Source of the DNA: Terribacillus sp. FSL K6-0262
Lineage (GTDB): Bacteria; Bacillota; Bacilli; Bacillales; Amphibacillaceae
DNA length: 64,000 bases
Direction of reading: 5' to 3'
Assembly (NCBI RefSeq): GCF_037977385.1
Contig: NZ_CP150277.1
Location: 1,961,001-2,025,000, forward strand
Positions 60,252-64,000 of this stretch are shown piece by piece. The notes below the pieces were generated by a model. The model was given only the letters and a program-made list of their open reading frames with translations, ran no database searches and was not told the DNA's origin. Every line of letters starts with the position of its first letter. Position 1 is the stretch's first letter. A program made the translations under genes and the position numbers.

Positions 60252-60266
60252 GGTCATCTGATGACC
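60252..60266 (+). promoter_or_regulatory. LutR-type operator 2 (lutABC)
   Basis: GGTCATCTGATGACC, identical to operator 1. It is centred about 20 bases downstream of the expected start of transcription and ends 19 bases before lutA. Confidence 0.82.
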
Positions 60267-60285
60267 TTACTTGTGAGGTGGCAGC

Positions 60286-61002
60286 ATGAAGGTTACATTA
60301 TTTGCGACATGTATTGTGGATATGTTCCAATCCGATGTCGGGAAGGCGACGGTGGAGCTTTTGGAAAGGCTGGGCTGTGAGATTGTATTTCCGACAGGAC
60401 AGGTGTGCTGCGGGCAGCCGGCATACAACTCCGGTTATGTGGAAGATGCCAAGAAAGCGATGAAAAAGATGATTGCGACATTTGAGGATGCCGAGGTCAT
60501 TGTCACACCATCAGGCTCCTGTGCCACGATGTTCAAGGATTACCAGCATGTTTTCCGGGATGATCCCAAATGGCGCCCCCGGGCAGAACGGCTGGCCGAA
60601 AAGACATACGAACTGACAGAATTCATCGTGGATGTCCTGAAAATAGAGGATGTCGGGGCGAAGCTTGAAGGGGTGGCTACTTACCATCCATCCTGTCATA
60701 TGACAAGGCTGCTTGGAGTGAAGGATGCACCGATGAAGCTTCTTTCGCATGTAGAGGGCTTGGAAATGCAACCGCTTCCCAATGCGCAGAATTGCTGCGG
60801 ATTCGGCGGGACGTTTTCCGTTAAGATGGGGAATATTTCTGAACAAATGGTCGATGAGAAAGTGGATTCCGTGACGGAGACGAAGGCAAGCTATCTGATT
60901 GGGGCGGATGGCGGCTGTCTGCTGAATATTGGAGGCAGGATGCAGCGCCGCGGCAAGCCTGTCAAGGTGATGCATATCGCTGAAGTGCTAAACAGTCGGT
61001 GA
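60286..61002 (+). CDS. lutA: L-lactate oxidation protein LutA
   Basis: Iron-sulfur subunit of the LutABC lactate dehydrogenase complex that oxidises L-lactate to pyruvate. 238 residues with two CCG domains: [14 protein letters not shown] at about 39-52 and [15 protein letters not shown] at about 167-181. TPSGSCATM and [12 protein letters not shown] supply further cysteines. GAGGTGG precedes the ATG at 60286. It is the first gene of the lutABC operon, 12 bases from lutB. Confidence 0.95.
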   Translation: MKVTLFATCIVDMFQSDVGKATVELLERLGCEIVFPTGQVCCGQPAYNSGYVEDAKKAMKKMIATFEDAEVIVTPSGSCATMFKDYQHVFRDDPKWRPRAERLAEKTYELTEFIVDVLKIEDVGAKLEGVATYHPSCHMTRLLGVKDAPMKLLSHVEGLEMQPLPNAQNCCGFGGTFSVKMGNISEQMVDEKVDSVTETKASYLIGADGGCLLNIGGRMQRRGKPVKVMHIAEVLNSR

Positions 61003-61014
61003 GGGGGAACAACC

Positions 61015-62445
61015 ATGGCGATGAAGATTGGGAATGAAAAATTCAAGGAAAATGTGAACAAGCAAATGGAAGATACATTCATGCGCGGAGCAGTCGCCGG
61101 AGCGCAGGAACGTCTTCGGACGAGAAGGCTGGATGCAGCAGAGGAGCTGGGGAACTGGGAAGAATGGCGTTCCCACGGGGAAGAGATACGTCAGCATACC
61201 CTCGATCATCTGGACTACTACTTGCAGGAGCTTGCTGAAAATCTGCAGAAGCGCGGCGGGCATGTTTTTTTTGCCGCTACTGCGGAAGAAGCGAATGACT
61301 ATGTGAAAGGTATCGTGAAAGAAAAAAGGGCCCAAAAGATCTTGAAGGCGAAGTCGATGGTCACGGAGGAGATCGGATTGAATGCTGTCTTGGAACAGGA
61401 AGGCTGCGATGTCATCGAAACAGATCTGGGCGAATACATCCTGCAGCTGGACGACCATGATCCGCCTTCGCATATCGTCACACCGGCACTCCATAAAAAC
61501 AAAGAGCAGATCAAGGATGTCTTTACCGAGAAGCTGGAGTACAAACTGACTTCCAAGCCGGAGGAGCTGGCTCTGCATGCCAGGGAAAAATTGCGTCAGG
61601 AATTCCTGCAGGCAGACATCGGCATTACAGGATGCAATTTTGCCATAGCCGAATCTGGTTCGGTTGGTTTGGTCACGAATGAAGGGAACGCTGGCATGGT
61701 TTCCGACTTACCGGATACGCAAATCTGTGTCATGGGGATGGAGCGCATCGTACCGACCTTTGAAGAATTTGAAGTGCTCGTGGGACTGCTTACAAGGAGT
61801 GCCGTCGGGCAAAAGCTGACCAGTTATATCACCGCTTTGACAGGTCCGCGGACAGCGGGGGAAGCCGATGGCCCATCCGAGTTCCACCTGGTCATCGTTG
61901 ATAATGGGCGTTCCGGTATCCTAGGGACCGAATTCCAGTCTGTCCTGCAATGTATCCGATGTGCAGCATGTATCAATGTCTGTCCGGTGTACCGCCACAT
62001 CGGCGGACACTCCTATAACTCGATATACCCTGGTCCGATCGGGGCAGTGCTGACACCGCTGCTGGGCGGATATGATGATTTCAAGGAACTGCCGTATGCA
62101 TCGACACTCTGTGCAGCCTGTACGGATGCTTGTCCGGTCAAGATCCCATTGCATCAGCTGCTCCATCGCCATCGGCAAGTGATTGTCGAAAGGGAAGGGC
62201 GTGCACCGATTTCCGAGAAGATGGCCATGAAGGCATTTGGTATAGGAGCTTCCTCCAATCCGCTTTATGCAGCTGGATCAAAAATGGCAAGCTCGGTCAT
62301 GAAGCCTTTTACAAAGGATGAGACCATTTCGAAAGGGCCGGGACCGCTGAAGGCTTGGACCGAAATTCGTGATTTGCCGGCTCCGAACAAAGAGCGTTTC
62401 CGTGATTGGTTCAAGGAGCACGAAAAGGAGCGTGACAAAGCATGA
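61015..62445 (+). CDS. lutB: L-lactate oxidation iron-sulfur protein LutB
   Basis: 476 residues. N-terminal LUD domain (about 60-295) with [23 protein letters not shown]. Two 4Fe-4S clusters follow: [12 protein letters not shown] (Cys313, 316, 319, 323) and CAACTDACP (Cys366, 369, 373 plus the distal Cys). The C-terminal DUF3390-type tail is about 390-476. AGGGGG lies before the ATG at 61015. It overlaps lutC by 4 bases (ATGA), consistent with a stoichiometric complex. Confidence 0.96.
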   Translation: MAMKIGNEKFKENVNKQMEDTFMRGAVAGAQERLRTRRLDAAEELGNWEEWRSHGEEIRQHTLDHLDYYLQELAENLQKRGGHVFFAATAEEANDYVKGIVKEKRAQKILKAKSMVTEEIGLNAVLEQEGCDVIETDLGEYILQLDDHDPPSHIVTPALHKNKEQIKDVFTEKLEYKLTSKPEELALHAREKLRQEFLQADIGITGCNFAIAESGSVGLVTNEGNAGMVSDLPDTQICVMGMERIVPTFEEFEVLVGLLTRSAVGQKLTSYITALTGPRTAGEADGPSEFHLVIVDNGRSGILGTEFQSVLQCIRCAACINVCPVYRHIGGHSYNSIYPGPIGAVLTPLLGGYDDFKELPYASTLCAACTDACPVKIPLHQLLHRHRQVIVEREGRAPISEKMAMKAFGIGASSNPLYAAGSKMASSVMKPFTKDETISKGPGPLKAWTEIRDLPAPNKERFRDWFKEHEKERDKA

Positions 62446-63149
62446 TACAGAATCAGGACAGCTTTCTTGCGAATGTGGCCAGCCGTCTGGGCCGAACAAA
62501 GGTGCTGATGGAAAAGCCGGCGCGGAATTGGAATTATCGCCCGCAGGATAAGACATTGACTGATAAAACCCCGGATGAGCTAGTGGAGATACTTCGCGAT
62601 CAATGCCGGCTTATCCATACCGAATTTATCGAGACTGATTCGGCTGCCTTGCCGAATGTGCTGGCAGATACTATAGCAGCCTATGGCGGGGGCCCGTTGG
62701 CCATTTGGCAAGACCCACGCTATGAAGCATTTGGTTTGCGTGAACAGCTCCGATCGTGGCCCGAACAAGGAATCGATGTGCATGAATGGGATCCTGCCAT
62801 TGGATATGACAACATCGGTATTGTGGAGAAAGCCAATATCGGTATTACATTCAGTGATATCACGCTGGCTGAGTCCGGAACGGTCGTGCTGTTTTCGGGG
62901 GAAGGCAAAGGCCGCACGGTGAGCTTGCTGCCGCATAAATATATCGCCCTCGTACCGAAAAGCACCATCGTTCCCCGGATGACCCAGGCAGCGCAGCAAA
63001 TATCCAAGCAAGTACAAAAAGGAGAGACCATTGCATCCTGTATTAACTTCATCACCGGACCAAGCAACTCGGCTGATATCGAAATGAATCTGGTTGTCGG
63101 GGTGCATGGCCCTGTGAAGGCTGCTTATATCGTGATAGAAGATAAATAG
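62442..63149 (+). CDS. lutC: L-lactate utilisation protein LutC
   Basis: LUD-domain protein of 235 residues, third part of the lactate oxidation complex. Conserved segments: [57 protein letters not shown] and the C-terminal [22 protein letters not shown]. It carries no iron-sulfur cysteine clusters, as usual for LutC. It starts at the ATG at 62442 overlapping the lutB stop. No clear terminator follows before the S-box promoter. Confidence 0.95.
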   Translation: MIQNQDSFLANVASRLGRTKVLMEKPARNWNYRPQDKTLTDKTPDELVEILRDQCRLIHTEFIETDSAALPNVLADTIAAYGGGPLAIWQDPRYEAFGLREQLRSWPEQGIDVHEWDPAIGYDNIGIVEKANIGITFSDITLAESGTVVLFSGEGKGRTVSLLPHKYIALVPKSTIVPRMTQAAQQISKQVQKGETIASCINFITGPSNSADIEMNLVVGVHGPVKAAYIVIEDK

Positions 63150-63268
63150 ATGGCTCGGGGAAAAACACCAGGATCAATGTATATCTTAACTGTTGCTTCA
63201 AACCGCCAGTTGTAAAAATGTTTCGTTTAAAGAAATTCCAAAAGAGAATGATTATTTAAAAAAATGGA

Positions 63269-63297
63269 TTGACATTCAATTGGAAAACCCATAACAT
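63269..63297 (+). promoter_or_regulatory. Promoter of the S-box transcript
   Basis: TTGACA (63269-63274), a 17-base spacer, and TAACAT (63292-63297), about 35 bases before the riboswitch. Confidence 0.75.
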
Positions 63298-63331
63298 GGT
63301 AATCAAATCTAACAACTACATACTTGATTTA

Positions 63332-63440
63332 TTCTTATCCAGAGAGATCGAGGGATCAGGCCCTATGACGTCTCGGCAACGGGTTTATCGTAAATACCGT
63401 GCCAATTCCTGCAAACACAGCTGTGTTTGGAAGATGAGAA
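63332..63440 (+). ncRNA. SAM-I (S-box) riboswitch
   Basis: S-adenosylmethionine-sensing leader. P1 arms TTCTTATC (63332-63339) and GATGAGAA (63433-63440); conserved AGAGAGATCGAGGGA, GGCCCTATGA, TCTCGGCAAC and CGTGCCAATTCC elements all present in order. It controls the downstream methionine importer gene by premature termination when SAM is bound. Confidence 0.95.
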
Positions 63441-63458
63441 TGAGGAAGTTTCATAATG

Positions 63459-63497
63459 AAGCCCTCTTTTTCTGGATAAGAAAAAGAGGGCTTTTTG
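63459..63497 (+). terminator. S-box expression-platform terminator
   Basis: AAGCCCTCTTTTT (63459-63471) pairs with AAAAAGAGGGCTT (63481-63493), then TTT. The antiterminator would pair its 5' part with the P1 region. Confidence 0.88.
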
Positions 63498-63517
63498 TGT
63501 AGCGAGGGGGAATAGAG

Positions 63518-64000
63518 TTGATTACGTTCAAGAATGTATCAAAGACCTTCACAATCGGAAAACGGGAAGTGCACGCCGTACGCAATGTGAACCTGACGAT
63601 AGAGCAAGGGGAGATTTTCGGCATCATCGGCTTCAGCGGAGCCGGTAAGAGCACATTGCTGAGATTGGTCAATGTGCTGGAAAATCCTACTGCTGGTGCT
63701 GTAGAGGTGCAGGGGGTAGATTTAGCCAAATTGCCCCCTAGGGAAGTCCGGAAGGTGCGCAGGAGAATCGGGATGATCTTTCAGAATTTCAATCTGCTAA
63801 CCTCGCGTACTGTTGCTGGTAATATTGCATATCCTCTGAAACTGGCCAAAATGCCGCGAGCAAAAATAAAAGAACGGGTGGATGAACTGTTGCGCTTCGT
63901 CGGCCTTTCGGATAAAGCGAAGAATTATCCAGAGCAGCTCTCTGGAGGGCAGAAGCAGCGGGTTGGAATTGCCAGGGCGCTGGCTACTTCCCCGGATATC
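63518..64000 (+). CDS. metN: Methionine ABC transporter ATP-binding protein (5' part)
   Basis: First 161 codons; the gene runs past the right edge. TTG start at 63518 with AGGGGG and a 7-base spacer. ITFKNVSKTFTIGKREVHAV, Walker A GFSGAGKST (about 37-45), Q-loop MIFQNFNLLTSRTVAGN and signature LSGGQKQRVGIARAL match MetN. The S-box immediately upstream confirms the methionine link. The permease MetI and lipoprotein MetQ would be expected just outside the window. Confidence 0.95.
   Translation, partial: MITFKNVSKTFTIGKREVHAVRNVNLTIEQGEIFGIIGFSGAGKSTLLRLVNVLENPTAGAVEVQGVDLAKLPPREVRKVRRRIGMIFQNFNLLTSRTVAGNIAYPLKLAKMPRAKIKERVDELLRFVGLSDKAKNYPEQLSGGQKQRVGIARALATSPDI

Overview
The window looks like a chromosome segment of an aerobic, spore-forming, halotolerant Bacillaceae-type firmicute. 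The evidence is strong AGGAGG-type ribosome sites, several TTG/GTG starts, CcpA-type cre sites, a RAT/terminator switch, an S-box, Pho boxes and PerR-like boxes. The proteins resemble Bacillus YuxL, YuzF, LutABC, PxpABC and AhpCF. A genus such as Terribacillus would fit, but the sequence alone does not settle this. I see no rRNA, tRNA, CRISPR array or prophage. The only intact mobile element is one IS30-family copy.

Layout. 1-2768 (minus): permease (cut by the left edge), binding lipoprotein and ATPase of an iron(III)/phosphonate-type ABC importer, with a divergent LysR gene (2918-3808). 3851-4744: class I fructose-bisphosphate aldolase. 5009-12458: fructan island made of a YesM-type kinase, YesN-type regulator, sugar-binding protein without a lipobox cysteine, levansucrase and a membrane-anchored GH32 levanase. 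12666-16356: NRAMP-like permease plus 5-oxoprolinase PxpB-PxpA-PxpC. 17297-19405: ahpF and ahpC with PerR-like boxes. 20414-22045: alkaline phosphatase behind four Pho-box repeats. 24127-27216: a cell-wall-anchored class A acid phosphatase (NPKTG signal) followed by a class B sortase. 27250-31223: AraC regulator and a GH127 arabinofuranosidase gene split by IS30. 31263-34388: quercetin dioxygenase-like cupin, Mn catalase plus YuzF, and a DsbA-like protein. 34699-39982: NhaC antiporter, DUF421, DUF3267, an unknown membrane protein and a pyruvyltransferase. 40139-42708: YfcC carrier and M20 amidohydrolase under a palindromic operator. 42747-47500: tagatose/fructose PTS, sugar-phosphate kinase, LacD aldolase and an RpiR regulator. 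47721-53684: SDR, YuxL peptidase, LysR and YhgE/Pip. 53913-56744: LicT antiterminator and beta-glucoside PTS. 56841-63149: pentapeptide-repeat protein, then the lactate regulon lldP/lutR/lutABC with two identical LutR-type operators. 63332-64000: S-box and the start of metN.

Theme: the region is rich in sugar, organic-acid and phosphate scavenging modules, each carrying its own local regulator and recognisable cis sites. The least conventional pieces are the Cys-less sugar-binding protein wired into a two-component system, the sortase B/acid phosphatase pair carrying an autotransporter-type repeat, a second degenerate RAT before the beta-glucoside PTS gene, and a structured, otherwise gene-free kilobase at 19406-20275.
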